Assembly (NCBI GenBank): GCA_028673005.1
Contig: CM054115.1
Coordinates: 52,217,738 to 52,281,737, forward strand
Length of the DNA stretch: 64,000 nucleotides
Direction: 5' to 3'
Source of the DNA: Tanypteryx hageni
Taxonomy: Eukaryota > Arthropoda > Insecta > Odonata > Petaluridae
In this document: positions 1 to 12,915 of the stretch, in pieces
Layout of the letters: the number at the start of each line of letters is the position of its first letter
Numbering within the stretch: the stretch's first letter is position 1
Notes under the pieces: generated by a model
Told to the model about the DNA's origin: nothing
The model's database searches: none
Seen by the model: only the letters and a program-made list of their open reading frames with translations
Position numbers and translations under genes: made by a program

Positions 1-3000
1 AGTGGGAGCGTCCGACCGTAGAAGCGAGTTTTAATAGACCCCGACTGAGGTTCTTTTAAAGCATTTTCAAACGTCTTTTATCGAAATGTTTGTATTTTAT
101 ATCGTATGATGGAGCTAAGGAGAGTGGCCGTTGAACGTTATAGAGAATGAAAAACGTTTAGACTTCGAGTTTTGTTTTCTCGAACGATCCATCGTGGAAG
201 AAGTTTTCCGCTAAGAAGGTAAAACTCGCCGAGGCGTTTTTATTGTTATGTTCTGTATAATTTATAGCGTGAAATAAAAACAGTTTGACAGCTGAACAGA
301 GATTTCCGCTTTTGTTAATGTAGGGTTGAGGTATTTTTGCGCGTGCTAAAACATCATCGCATTTGGTGCCTCCAAAATTGTTTCTGTGAGTGTGAGTGTA
401 TTCAGTATAGGTATACTCTGAGTGAATCCATATTGAAATATACATTTATTTTGTTCTATTGTCTTTGTAAATGGATCCTCAGTCTTGGTATGAATATCGA
501 AGTAAAACCTCGATCGCTAAAATGAAACAAGTACCTACTTCTCAAACCATCGCTCTTCCTTATTACCCAAATTATCTCTTCGGATTTTCACGTCATGTAG
601 CTCCTGGAAGATATAAGTAGAGGTAAAGATGGTATCCCAGTCTCTTTCTCTCTGCCGTTCCGCACTCTCCCATAATTACTATTTCCCCGAAGGGTTAAAA
701 GCGAGAGCTAGTGGCGCAACGGGAAGGGACATTCCCTGGCCGAGAGCTGGAGTTTATTCCATGCGGGCACCATTAAAAAAAACGCACGGGCTAAGTTTAA
801 CGACCGTTCCGAATGGTTAAGAAAAGGGAGTTCATGAAAGCACGCACCCCTTACACCCTCCCCTACTAGGATTTCATTTAGATGGCCCCTTTTATTTATT
901 TTTTTATCATTAACTAGAAATTACGCTTTATGGCTCACTTTAATCTCGTACTTCGCGAGATGTTGGACCTCAGGGTTGCCCCCTTTACTCTCTCCCTCCT
1001 TCGCTTCGGAAAAAGGGGAGATAGAGAGAGAGGAAGAGATAAGGAAATATATTTTGAAAGGGTTAAAGGGCTTTTAAAAATGTTTTTTATATTTTTTATA
1101 CGTGTACGCGTTCTCCGTTTTCAAAATAACAAAAAAAAAGAAATTTCGGATCTGGGAGATCCGAGTCTTAAACTCATTTTACGGCTAGATAAGTTGGTGA
1201 ATAAAAATTTTTTTGGAGAGTTTGCCACACCTTTTCTTCTTCCGAAGCGAGCGAGGGGACGTTTTTATTTTCATGTCTCCGTTAGAATGTTCTAAATCAT
1301 TGACTGCGCTTAACGAAAGTTGGGAAGAGTCTTGAATGATATGTTTCATTTTTGGAGGATAAGGATACGAGATCTGGGGCCTTACCGAAGTGCTCACTTA
1401 ATTAGGAAGGGGTTAGTTATGAAAATGAAGAAGATCAAACAGACTAATTGGGTACGTGGGCGAGTATTGGCCAAGAGAATACCGACTCCGGAGGGTAGAG
1501 AAACTTACATTATTGTAATAAAAACAAGATCGAGTTAAATTTAAAATACATTAGAAATATTAGCATATGAGGTTATATCGTTTGTAAATTCTCAACGCTC
1601 GACGGGCTTCATGTTCCTCTCACATCAAACACATAGCGTCGTCGTACCGACAGAAACATTCCTGAAACATTTAAATTAAACAATAAAAAGCACCATCAAT
1701 TTAAATTTAAATTACACGAGAAATGTTGTCATTTGGGGTTTATTTTTTTATAAATCCTCATCCCGCGACAAACACCATATTTTTCTTATATCAAACACAA
1801 AACGTATCACGACGACGAGAGAAAATCTCTCGAAGAAGAGAGCATCTATGCAGCTTTTGCGCATTATTCGGAACGATCTTTATTTTTGGATGGCTGCAGG
1901 TGTCTTCGACGCTCCAAGCAGTTGGCCGTTGGATGCCCAGAACACACCGAAAGAGAGAACGAGAAGGGAAGAGAGAGAGAAAGAGAGAAAGAAAGAGTAA
2001 AGATAAGAAGGGACACTGCAGAGAGCTGCAGCCGGGTGAATGCTTTATCTCAAAAATATCTTCCTCGAGAGCCCTTCAGAGTGCTCTTGCATGTGGCCAC
2101 AATGACTGCTGATGCGGTGGAAAGACGAGGAAAGAAAAAAATGGAAAAGTACGCACGGAGCAGTTCCTTGGAAGGCAGCGCGACAATGTCCAGCCTTGAC
2201 GACCGGCCAGGCTGTCATCTACGAGACGAGTCCATTCATCTTCACCACCCTTTTATTTTAAACCAAGGGCGGTGGAAAATGCTTGCCTAAGCGTCTTCTG
2301 GAGTTTTTCGTATTCACTCTCCCGTGACGCTGATGCTGTGTGAGATGCAAACGTAATTATCGGGTTGCAGGTGGGACCAGCCCTGTGAGCGGGCGGGTAA
2401 TTGTATTCGGTACGCGCGACGCGACGGAGATGAGAGGTCGCGAATTCGTTGATGATTCCCGCAGCGAGAACTGCAGGGGAGCGTGTTTGGAATGAAATTT
2501 CGGAACGGAATTACCGTATTTTTGTTGAGTTTTGTCTATTTATTGTCTACAGTTTCGGCCTCTGAATGAGTTTGATGGATCGCTTGTACTCTCGAGGCAA
2601 TGATAAAGAACGCTTTCTCAGGAAATGTGAAAAAATTACTTCCGCGAATTTCCCTGCAGTGCGGTCCAAAGCTGTTCGCCACTAATCTGCGGAGTAGCAG
2701 AAAAGGCAACTCTTGTGATATTATAAATTACGAGCGGCTAACGCGGTCGCCACTCGCCACACGTGGATAATCCGCCACTGGCAAGTGGCGAATTGATACT
2801 CTTCATCGGTTATATGCTTTCGTTTACATTACTGCCCAATTTAAAAGCTTTGTTAAAAGAAACGCAATAACAAGTGTCTCGATGAAGGTTTAAAATTGTA
2901 TATTATGCTGTGTTAATTTGTCATTGCGCACACGCAACTGCTGCTGTCTTTATTAACGAATAATATTATAAAGGCATTTCACATCCAGATCAGTTATAGA

Positions 3001-3939
3001 CAAAGGAAGTCGTCACTTTTTGGTAACGCAATTAAAAAAATGAAACTTGCGTAAAATTTACAATTAAATTTAATACAACAGCAACTATACAGTGTGATTT
3101 GTACACATTTACTTTAAATTTAATTTAAAATGGTACATCGGAGTTTTATCGGTTTAAATAGCGCGATTAATATGTTACTCGAGAAGTATTAAAGATGTAC
3201 TTTTCAATCACATTAAAGTAATTAATTTTCCTTCAAATTCTACTAGTAATATCACACAAAACTCATGGATTTTTTTCTCGTTTAAAGATAATCTCTCAAA
3301 ATCGTTACAAAGATTATCTTTGGCGAACGCAGAACAGCTTTCGAAATTCGTTTTAGTTAATTTTGTCTTGCTTTCATAACAATCTCTATATGTTCACCGC
3401 GCAGTTGGTTAGTTTCGATCGTTGCCGCCATTGTATTAAAGGTAACATCACTCCTTACGGTCAAGTCATCATCGGCCGATTTCGTGATACCTTTTCCTTC
3501 TCTTTTTATTCGTCATTTAAAAAAATTCCAATCTCCCTTCGACTACTTTTCCTAAGTTTTCACCCCCTTTGTGGAATTTTATACATCAGCATTTATGCTC
3601 TCTCTGTTCTCATCTCATTGCCGAGTAAAAGATGGAGGGGAAGGGCCTTCGGAGCTCAAAAAAGAAAGAATAATAATAATTCCTTTCCGAAGGTCATCGA
3701 GTTGTGTTGAGCAGGATAATCCACCTCAAACCGCTCAACCCTTCTCTTGTGTCCTCACTCGAAAATCCGAACACCCCACAATCTGCATTCGGTTCCACTC
3801 TGAAGGATCTCGAAGTCGTATCTATTTAGGGTCAGGAGAGAAGAAGATGTTCCCATATTAGGCAGTGGTTTTTTGCTCAGATCCCAACCTCCCTCCCTCC
3901 CTTCCCTCCTTTTTCCTTATCTCCGGCCTATGCATTCAG
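1..3939. other. Unassigned non-coding stretch
   Basis: No gene, RNA or transposon is recognised here. There are short GA-rich runs near 1013-1042 and 1957-2007. The part from about 2640 to 3360 is AT-rich with many TTTAAAT/TTAATT words. It also contains a clustered CGCCACT motif, including a 7-bp hairpin (2773-2779 with 2784-2790, loop GGCA). That clustering could mark a regulatory segment, but nothing in the sequence proves it. The open frames in this stretch lack splice or domain support. Confidence 0.5.
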
Positions 3940-4023
3940 AGGACTACTCATCGCCTCACGATTTCCGGACTCCCATGAATGTAACGCCGTCCGACTTCCA
4001 GGAGAAAGAGAATTCCGATGGCG
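3940..4023 (+). CDS. Candidate internal exon (84 bp) of an unrecognised gene
   Basis: This is a possible internal coding exon. Seen: a long pyrimidine tract (about 3890-3932) leads to TGCATTCAG, an acceptor-like AG ending at 3939. The segment is then open for 28 codons and stops at GCG|GTGAGT, a consensus donor at 4024. The codon spanning the acceptor is split (phase 1 or 2). The peptide is hydrophilic and acidic (DYSSPHDFRTP, then SDFQEKENSDG), unlike the low-complexity or hydrophobic shadow frames around it. This resembles a disordered linker of a regulatory protein, though I do not recognise the gene. Flanking exons were not found within the window, so the gene would need long introns, which fits the transposon-rich surroundings. 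A chance combination of acceptor, open frame and donor remains quite possible. Confidence 0.3.
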
Positions 4024-4252
4024 GTGAGTCAACGCCGGCGATCGCGGCAGACGCGACCTTTCTTTTTCTCTCTTTTTGTTTATTTCTCCTCCCATATTAC
4101 CGGCTACAGCCGGACTGTTCTTCTTGGGAAGCTTCTTTCTCTCTCACTCTCTCACCTCTTCTCTCATCCCCAGAGTTGTATTTCAAGTTGCCTTATTCGC
4201 ATAGCCGTTCTTACCTTTTAGCGATGTAGGCGGCGCGAACCGATGGTTACCT
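4024..4252. other. CT-rich non-coding stretch after the candidate exon
   Basis: Mostly pyrimidine-rich sequence with TCTCTC runs near 4055-4080 and 4135-4170. No feature is recognised. If 3940-4023 is an exon, this would be the start of its downstream intron. Confidence 0.4.
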
Positions 4253-5590
4253 ATTCAAGGTAGAGAGAGAGAAAGGGTGAATAGAGAGGTAGGTAGGTGG
4301 AGAAATAGGGGGGAGAGAGAAATGGAGAGATAGAGGGAAGGGGGTAGAGAAAGGGGGAGAGATAGGGAAAGGGCGAAAGAAAAAGGAGATAGTGGGAGAG
4401 AAAAAGAGATATGGGGAAGGGGAAAGAGGGAAAGGAAGAAATAGAGGGAAAGTGAGAGACAGGGGGGAGGGGGAGAGAGAAAGGGAGAGATAGGGGGGGG
4501 AGTGAGAGTGATATGTGGAGGGCAGAGAGAGAAAGGAGGGGGAGAAAGAAAAGGAATGAGGGAGGTGAGGTAGACAAACACAGGTGGCAGGAGAGAGATT
4601 CCTTCTCCTTCGCTGCTGTAGTTGCTTCCTCCTCTCTCATAAAGTCTTATTAACCGCGTAGCGTCCGCATTTATTACCTTCAAAGGGAGAACGGAACTTT
4701 CTCGTGAGAGAAAGGGAGCGAGATGAGAGAGAGAGAAAAGGGAGTGAGATGGGAAAAGAGGGTGTTGGATAAGAAATGAGAGGGGGATGATAGGAAGAGA
4801 GGAATATGATAGTTGGTGAAATACGGAGAAGGAATTGAGATACAGGAAGAGAAGATAGATAAGCGTCTTTATTCGAGAAGGAGAGTGGAGGAAAGTTGTG
4901 GTAATTGAGGGAGGGAAAGGAAGAGGGAAAGATGAAAGTAAGTTTAGAGAAGAGGGAGCATGAGAAGGTAGTGGAAGTGATAGGAGAGTGGAGGGAAAAG
5001 GGAGAGAGAGAGAAGGGAGAGGGATAAGAAAAGAGTGGACGGAGAAGAGGGGGAGTCGAGATAGAGGAAGGAGAGAGGGGGGAGAAAGGAGATAGAGGTG
5101 GGTGATAGAGGAGCAAGAGAGGAATGGAGAGATAGGAGGGAGAGAGTAAGAAAGTGGCAGGGTGAGAGCGTAGAAGGGGAGAGAGGTGGGAGAGTGGAGG
5201 GAGAGAGGTGGGAGAGTGGAGGGAAAGAGACAAAGGAGAGATGTAGAGAAAGAGAGGAGGGAGAAAAAAAGAGGAGAGGAGATAGAGAAAGGAGAGAGAG
5301 GGGTGAGATAGAGTAGGAGGGGAGGAAGGGAGAGAGTAAGAGAGTGGGAGGGAGAAAGCGAAGGAGGGGAGAGGTGGGAGAGTGGAGGAAAAGAGGAGAG
5401 AGAGAGAAGAGGGAGAGGGAGGAAGATAGGAAGGAGAGAAGTGAAAGGTGAGATAGAAGAGGGGGGGGGGGAATGGAGTTGCAGAGAGAAAGAGTGAATT
5501 ACAAAGGAAGGCAAGATTGAAAGGAATGACTAAGGAAGAGAGAGAGGAGTGGGGATATATTGAGAAGATGAGGGGGAATAAGGAACGTCA
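4253..5590. repeat. Long purine-rich (GA)n tract
   Basis: The plus strand is almost purely G and A for about 1.3 kb, made of irregular GAGAGAGG/GGGAGA units rather than one fixed period. It is broken once, at about 4570-4700, by mixed sequence that includes a short pyrimidine run. Such mirror-like purine tracts can form triplex (H-DNA) and are prone to expansion. The minus-strand reading frame of 419 codons here (4255-5514) consists only of S, P, L, F, H, I and Y-type residues. It is a translation of low-complexity DNA, not a protein. Confidence 0.9.
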
Positions 5591-5956
5591 TTAGTTAACG
5601 TGAGCGGTTTCCATCCTCCGTAATAACTCGAATGCAGGCTGCGGAAAATCTAATGGGTAAATTCGTTAAAACTTTATTGCATTCTCTTTGGAAATGCAAT
5701 TTTCCCTCTCCTATGCGTCGTGGTTGGATTGCCATGCGACTCGCGTCTTCGTGGCATTTTATTTCTCCACCTACCTACTATTTGATTATTCGCTTTAAAG
5801 TCTTAATCTTCACTAACCCTTCGTCAGAATACATTATAAATGCATAACCGCCCCAAATATGATTAGCGCCATTCCCAAATCGATTTACTATGAAAATCAT
5901 TTTAATAATCACATAATATTACGTAGATTTTCTTTTTGAATTTCGTTCCGAATGTA
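5591..5956. other. Unassigned non-coding stretch
   Basis: Mixed-composition sequence between the purine tract and the MITE. No gene or repeat is recognised. Confidence 0.5.
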
Positions 5957-6179
5957 CAGATCTATTGAAAGCTTATGGCACCTAAATGCGCGAAGAGTCA
6001 CGTGATGTAGGGGAAGGTGACTGTGGAGGGGGAAAGCTTAAGGGGAAGGTGGCTCTGGAGAATGACTTATTACCCCATGCGTATATACCCTCACCCCCGC
6101 GTAGCTCGCTTTCGAGAATGGACACTTCCATGCTGAATTCGTGTTTTTGCGCAGGTGCCATAAGCTTTCAATAGCTCTG
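5957..6179. mobile_element. TA-flanked MITE with 27-bp inverted repeats
   Basis: A 223-bp element begins CAGATCTATTG and ends CAATAGCTCTG. The terminal inverted repeats are 27 bp with one mismatch (5957-5983 against 6153-6179), including a perfect 22-bp core containing GAAAGCTTATGGCACC. It is flanked on both sides by TA (5955-5956 and 6180-6181), the target duplication of Tc1/mariner-type and pogo-type transposons. There is no coding capacity, so it is non-autonomous. The CAG start would suit the pogo/Tigger branch, but the family assignment is inference. Confidence 0.8.
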
Positions 6180-6181
6180 TA

Positions 6182-7796
6182 CGTGAGAAAACTATAACTG
6201 GGAAAAATCCGCTAGGCGGATTAAAATTAGATGCGTACATCGCACAACTCCTGAGAAAACGGAAATTAAAAGGTTACGTTGCGGTATCAGAGAAATGTCA
6301 ACAGAACGACCACCATGATTCAAAAACTGTGAGAGTGTCGGTAAGGCCCTGAAAAGCCAACGTAAATTTCTTAGCCTTCGAAAAATCATGACAAGCGTGT
6401 AAATCAATCACTTGTCGCCGACACCCTACTCTGAGAGAGAGAGAGAGAGGAAGAGAGAGAGAAGTAAGGGGCAAATCGGAGAGCCTTCCAGCGGAGTCAT
6501 TTGTTTTCAACGCTTCAGCCTTCACCGGTTAGGTTGTCGGCTCTTATGGAAGGGACATTAACCAGAGGGAGAGAGATGAGAAGGCAAGTGAGAGGAAGGG
6601 ATTAGAAAGTTGAAGAGGGATATAGTTAGAGGGAGTGCAGAGGGTTTGAAAGAATAGAGAAAGAAGAAAATGATGAGATAAAGTCGAGGGATAACAAGAG
6701 TAATAACGGGGAGGTGTTAAAAGAAGAGATTAAGAGTAACAAAGAAAAATAGTGGGTGAAGATTAGTGACAATAGTAAGCAAGGAGAAATAACGACGATA
6801 ATAAATAATACGTATGGAACCATGCCAGGAAAGGAGGCAAAAGAGAGATAGGTCGATAGAAGTCGAAATGTTACAAACATATTTATCCCGGTGATATTTA
6901 AAAAAATTGCTTTTATGTGATGATGGTAGTTACACAAAATAACTAAAGAGGGGAAATTAAAAAATTGTTCGAATTGAAGAAAAAGGTGGCTTCTGAAATT
7001 GTTGGAAAATTTTCATAAACAAACTTATGTTTCTGATCTAAATGTTCTTACTCGTTTCAAATTTACAGAAGCTGCCCTCATTACATATAGAACAATGTAC
7101 CGTCATTGGCGGCCTAGAAATGTACGAATACATGAGAAAGAACGAAGAAAAATGGATATTATATATGATGTTCGTTTATTTTAGTTATCCCAATACAGTA
7201 CTCAGATCTTTTACGTCGGATATAAAAACAAACGTCAACAAGGATGAATTATAAAAAAATATATAATATAAATATATAGATAGAAATAACAAACAATATA
7301 AAATCATTTCATCGAAAGCAAATCGGGACAAAGGATGAAAAGGATATTAAAATTCGAAATACCAAATAACAGTGATGGAAAATGGAAAACCTGCTTTGAG
7401 GCAAGAGGAAGAATACCGCCGTGTAACAGTTGGACGAAAGGAACGTAGGAGAAATACGAGGAAAGAAGAAATACACTAAAAGAGGTTTGGAGAATATAAA
7501 GACAGTGAAAGCTGGGAGAAAGAGAATAGAGAAGGAGGCGTGGAAGGTCGTCGTAGAGGCAGGGTATGGGTCAGGGGAGGTTAAAAACACCCCAGCGGAA
7601 GGAACGGGCCAGTGAGAGGGGGATGATGGACGGTCCGTTTGAGGGCGAGGTTTATTTCCTGGCGCGGAGAAGGGGTTGGTTTCCAAGTGAGGCGGTTGGA
7701 GGGATTGCGAGAGGAGAGAGCTGCAGTGGGAGGGGGGATGGTTCGGAGGGGTAAGGTGTCGGTGGAACAGCTCACCGAAAAGACCGCGCAAGTTGT
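6182..7796. other. Unassigned stretch with GA-rich patches
   Basis: No gene is recognised. There is a small hairpin AATCCGC-TAG-GCGGATT near 6207-6223, a GAGAGA run near 6432-6465, and purine-rich sequence at about 6560-6850 and 7430-7570. 7255-7285 is AT-rich. Confidence 0.45.
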
Positions 7797-8160
7797 CTCT
7801 CCCTCCCTCCTCCCTCGTTTGCCTCTTTTCTCTCTCTCTCTCCGCATCCATCTACTCTTACTCCTCTCTTGCCTTCTATCCCTAATTTTTCTTTTTTTTT
7901 CTCTACAAATCTCCTCTTTCTGAATCTCTATTCTTCCTCTCACTCGCATACTTCCAATCCCTCTCTCCCTCTCTCTCTCTCTCTCCCTCTCTCTCTCCCT
8001 CTCTCTCTCCCTCTCTCTCTCCCTCTCTCTCTCCCTCTCTCTCTCTCTCCCTCTCTCGCTCCCTCTCTCGCTCCCTCTCTCTCTCCCTCCCTCCCTCTCT
8101 CTCTCCCTCTCCCCCCCCTCTCTCCCCCTCCTCACTCCCCCTCCTCTCTCCTGCCACCAC
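7797..8160. repeat. (CTCTCTCC)n pyrimidine microsatellite
   Basis: The plus strand is nearly all C and T. The core at about 7961-8110 consists of repeated CTCTCTCC/CTCTCTCT octamers, flanked by less regular CT-rich DNA. The strand polarity is opposite to the purine tract at 4253-5590. Reading frames across it (repeated RERE or SLPLSLP) are artefacts. Confidence 0.9.
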
Positions 8161-11100
8161 AACTCGTCCCTCTATTTCTTTTCTATAATTCTCTCACGCT
8201 TTCTATCGTTCTCACTCATTCTCTATCGTTTCCCATTATTCTCCCTTACATGCAAAATGAGACAAACATCTATCTGCCTCTCCAAATTACCTCCTACGAC
8301 CCTTCTGGATTTCTAATTCACCCTCCACATACCTCTTTCTCTCTCCTCAATCGCCTCCAATCCCTTTTTTGCGTTTCCTAACTATCTCCTCGTCTTCCTC
8401 CTATCTATTTTTTCTCCATGTCTCCCCCTTTCACTTCCTCTTAAACACTCATATCTATCACTCTCTTTCCCTTATCTCTGATGTTCTTCTTCATTCTGGC
8501 CTACTCGATTCTTCTTTTTTCCTCTATCCACCTATTTAGCCAGATGTTCTCAACCTCTTCACATCCATGGACCACTCACCAGAATAGACTACGTTTCGGG
8601 CAGCATGTCACAATTACGAGCCTACACATTTTGTTGTACATACATCAAAAGCACACGACTAGAATGATAAATATTTTTTGCGACAAAAATGTGTCTCAGC
8701 ACTTCTAAACATTAAACATTTTTATATTGTTTCGTATCTCCTTGCTACTCCATGATTGTTCCGTTCACGCTTTCTCTTCCACCTTTTTACGGCATAATGA
8801 AAGTAATGAGAGGGCCGAATGTGGCCTAGGGGCCACATACTTGAGACCTCTCATCTATGCGATTCCATTATCCTTATTATTGTCTCTCCCTCTACCACAG
8901 CTCTTTCTCTCTCTCTCCTTTTCTCCCTCCCACTCCTCCGTATTCATCTCAGTGTTGTTGGTGGTCGGACCCTTAAGAAAAAAACTCTCGCTCCTTATCG
9001 CGACCTCTCCTCTCTCTCCCTTCAACTCTCTCTCTCTTTCTCCTCACTCTTACTTAAGGCACCCTCTTAAGCCGGCGCCCCATTAGGGCGAGTAGAAGAA
9101 AACAAAAACTCTTTGACCGGAACCGTCGCATTCCGCGGCCGTGTTGTTTTTTTTTGTTTCTTTCTCACTTAATCTTTTCCAAGTCCGTTAAGAGCCGACC
9201 AGACTACCGTTTGTACATGTCCCGCGAGAGGTCTCTCGTTCCGTTCCGTCGAGGGCGCCAACCGAGTCTTTCTTCGTGGAGGTTTCTAAAGGAAAATGCT
9301 TCCGAAAATGATGAAGAAGTCGGCGGTCGAGGTACAAATGGCGTGACACGACGTACACCACTTCCGTTTTTCTCGCTTTCTTTCTCCCGGACAATAAGAG
9401 CCCGCTGCGGTAAAAGACGTTCTTTTTAACAGTCTTGAGTAAATTGAGCAAATCAGCGGTCTGTATCTCGGAAGTCTAACAGGGTGCCATGTGTTGTCCA
9501 TATTGGCATCGTTGATTATGTAGGTAGGAAAGTTAAAGTTGTTTTTTAGGGCTCCGTTTCTTCGCAGTATGGCTCGTTCGTCGAATAGGGGATTATTCCG
9601 GTTGAAAATTTGTCTCCTATTTTAGCTGGTCGTTCAAGAAAAAGTTTTCAAGAAATTTAGTCGCTGCAGGGCCATATAGTATCGGCTTTTACAAAAAAAT
9701 TCTTTCACTTAAAGTATTTAAGTTGTCGCTAAAGAGGTCTTTTATTCACGGGTGCTATGAATTAGCACTTTAACAGTAAATAAGGGCGTTACTCTTGTGT
9801 GACACGCGCATGCTGACTCGGAAAGGAAAACTATGCATCTGATATGCGTAGAGGACTTGCGTCAGCGTTGGTAAATTACAGAACACACGCTATAACGTAA
9901 GTTTTCGTTTGGGATTCTGTTCGGATACATGGAGACTGATCATCTTTAAAAAGTTTATAATTTAATTTTTAGTATTTCCCTCTGTCTCACGAAATACATT
10001 TTTAAAATTTTTAACGAAATTCATTTTCGGTCTAAATTTTTGAATAGTACTAATTAAAATTCAAAGGAGAAATTTTTACGTCTATGCTTGGAATAATGAG
10101 CGAAAGAAGCCATTAACAAGGCTATTGATAAAAATGTTGGATGACACAGATAACTAGGACACTGCGATTAATTATACCTTCATGAGTTGGACCTGAAAGT
10201 GGCAATTAAAAGACTAATAATAAAATTTTCATTAGAAGCTGTGCTTCTACATGAGTAAATCGATTTAATCTGTACCGATTGGCGTTAAATTTCACCCGCA
10301 CCATTTCAGTCGCAAAGTTTCAGAAAATACCCCGGGAATCTGTCGCGGAATTTATTCAAACATTCCTAGCCTCCGCCACATTCGAGGCGCCGAAAGTGAA
10401 TCATCTACTCTTTTTTGCCTCCGGAATAAACGGCGAGAATGCCATTCACGTCCGCCACGAATCATTCAACCTTCGAATACGTCACGGCGTGGAGACGTCC
10501 TTCCGATCACTCCTCGTCGAGCAAAAGAAAAATGTCGCGAATGTTGCGAACTCGTATTTTAATTCACTTATGTTAAGCTCTTGCTCGAGATGAAATCCCT
10601 GTCCTCCCAGTATTTCAAAATCGAAGTAGTCCCTCACAGTTACCTTCCTGACTTGACCCACGGTTGACGAGGACCAGGGTTGATGGGAAATGTGGGTCTA
10701 CGGAGAGTGATCCCCGAGAGACAAATGTAAAGTCCTATAATGTTAAAAAAGTATGCTGTGATTCAAAAAATATGTTTATTACACAAAAATACGAAGGAAA
10801 ATGCGTCCAAAGCACGAAGAAGTACTTTACGAGTACTGTACTGTACGTACTTGATTACTATAATGGCAGAGCAGCCCCCGCTGAAGCTGCCCGCTAACCT
10901 TTCCCTTGAACTTACTCAAATTAAATTCCTCAAACATCCGCCTCCCTACTAATTTATAATCTTATCGAGAGTTAAAAATCCCCTCTCCTTCTGGTTATAA
11001 CTAATTAGTACTCTTCTTCAACAATATAAATATAGCAATTAGTAAAATTAACCAACTAGACAGGTTCGCGCGGAGAACCGCGGACACTCAAGATTAGATG

Positions 11101-12915
11101 CCGCGGTTGGCAAAACCAGGTACAATTCCTCAACCGCGGTTGACGAGAGACTACTATAATAATTTTCGGGAAATAAAAGGAATTTTTGTATGTCTCAAGG
11201 GAAACCGGTCATCTACGTGTCATTCCCCAAACGGCCGGAGAGAGAGGTTTTACCTTTCTCTCTCTCTCCTTCAGGCTCCCGAAGCGCAGATGAAGAGATA
11301 CGACCGCGTTTCCCCCAGAACTCTTGACGCCACTCTCTTCAACCAGACGCGAGGTGTTCTGCCAAAACAAGATAAAAATGAAAGGGACCCTTTTTTATAA
11401 AAAAACGATAGGTTTCCCAAACTGCTGTCTTCCCTCTCTCTCCCTTCCACACTTCGACACTGGTTTTCTTCGGCATTTTTCTTTCTTTCCCTCTTCGGAT
11501 AGTAAAAGTCTTTGTTTGGCCATTAGTGTTTCCGTTTCAACCTGTCTCTTCCACTCCTTATCCACTATCCTCCTCAAACTCTTCACTCACTCGACTGTCG
11601 GCATTCTTCTATAAACTCCACTTACAATTTTATCTATCTTTGAGATTTTTTCTCTCGTATGTCCTCACTTCGCAAATATTTTCTGAAATATGTAAAGTGT
11701 AGTTTGATCTCGAATGCCGAGCACCCTTAATTCCTCTTGATGCATATAATGATCGATAAATATTTTGTTGCTCTATTGTATGGCGTAGATTTTTTCAATC
11801 TCTTACGAGCTCCTCGTAACGTGCCTCTCCGGGTTTCACACCACGAAGTAGGAAATTATACGATATTTTGTGTTTTAAAAAAAATGATTTTATTTAAAAA
11901 CTACTATCCTTACCGGCTAATCTCACAGGCCCGTTTCACAGAATTCAGCCATTTCTGCAAAAGCGTCGCTCAACGTATTTCGGGTTTTTTTTCCTCGAAC
12001 CTTTTTTCCGTTATTCACGGTCCGACTTTTTCATGCGCGTATTTTTAGCGACACCGAATAGCATCGCTCTTGACGCAAGTATGACAAATAAGCTGTACGT
12101 TTTGTTTCCTGCTTAAAGTGCCGCACGCAAGGAAGGATCCAGGATTTCTGCTATGTTTTTGAAGCCGCGTCAAGTCGAAAACCCTGCCCAATTCTCCTCT
12201 TGTTCTCGTGAAAAAAACCGGCCAAAATATTTTGAGAGGTACCACGAGGAAATTGATCTTGATGTTCTCTTGAAGCTTAAGGGGGGAAAAGAAAAAAAAA
12301 CTGCTTTCTAATCCTGAGACCCTTTGGTTGTAACGGATGTCACATCGCATAATGCGATATTTTTTGCGAGTGGCTAGGAGTGCAACGCTGACGTAAATTC
12401 TTTCTGGAGAGTTGTAAAAAAACGACCGTTCCTATTAGGCGGACGCTTAAATATAAACGGCCACTTCAGTGCTCCAGGAGATTTACGGATGGGAGAAGAA
12501 AATAATTTACGAGCGTAATTTGCGAATTATTTTTTAAAACTAGAAATTCAAGCGGATTTGTCCCGACGACGCTTATTAGAGTGATAGTTAGCATGAATTG
12601 CTCCCAATAAAAGGTTCGGTTCGAATTCTGCCGAGGGCATTGTTATATGTGTTCGTCGTTGTTGTTGTTATTATTATGTTAGGCCGGCAACGACTTTTTA
12701 TGAGCTATGTAAATGAGTTTTAAAAAATTAGCAAATACTAACGGTATATGGTATTGTATTTTACTTCAAGAGATTAATAAATCTGAAGACCAGTGGAGTA
12801 GCTATGTCCCCACAACACGCTATACGCGGAGACCCGCCGGCAGAGAAAATCCATTAGAAACTCAGTAACTATTTCAAAACACTAAAATATCTGTTTTCAT
12901 TTCTGAACATACATT
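8161..12915. other. Unassigned non-coding stretch
   Basis: No gene, RNA or transposon is recognised in this 4.7-kb stretch. CT-rich patches occur at about 8160-8480, 8880-9060 and 11260-11580. The segment 10279-10593 is open on the plus strand for 104 codons and is richer in GC than its surroundings. Its product has no motif I know, and no splice context was found. Confidence 0.45.

Noticed and set aside
4255..5514. 419-codon minus-strand open frame
   Set aside because: Purely a translation of a (GA)n/(CT)n tract; residues are limited to S, P, L, F, H, I and similar, with no domain.
7581..8381. Arg/Glu-rich and Ser/Leu/Pro-rich frames on both strands
   Set aside because: Frames arise from the CTCTCTCC microsatellite and exist on both strands at once.
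10279..10593. 104-codon plus-strand frame
   Set aside because: Composition somewhat coding-like, but no motif, no splice signals and no neighbouring exon.
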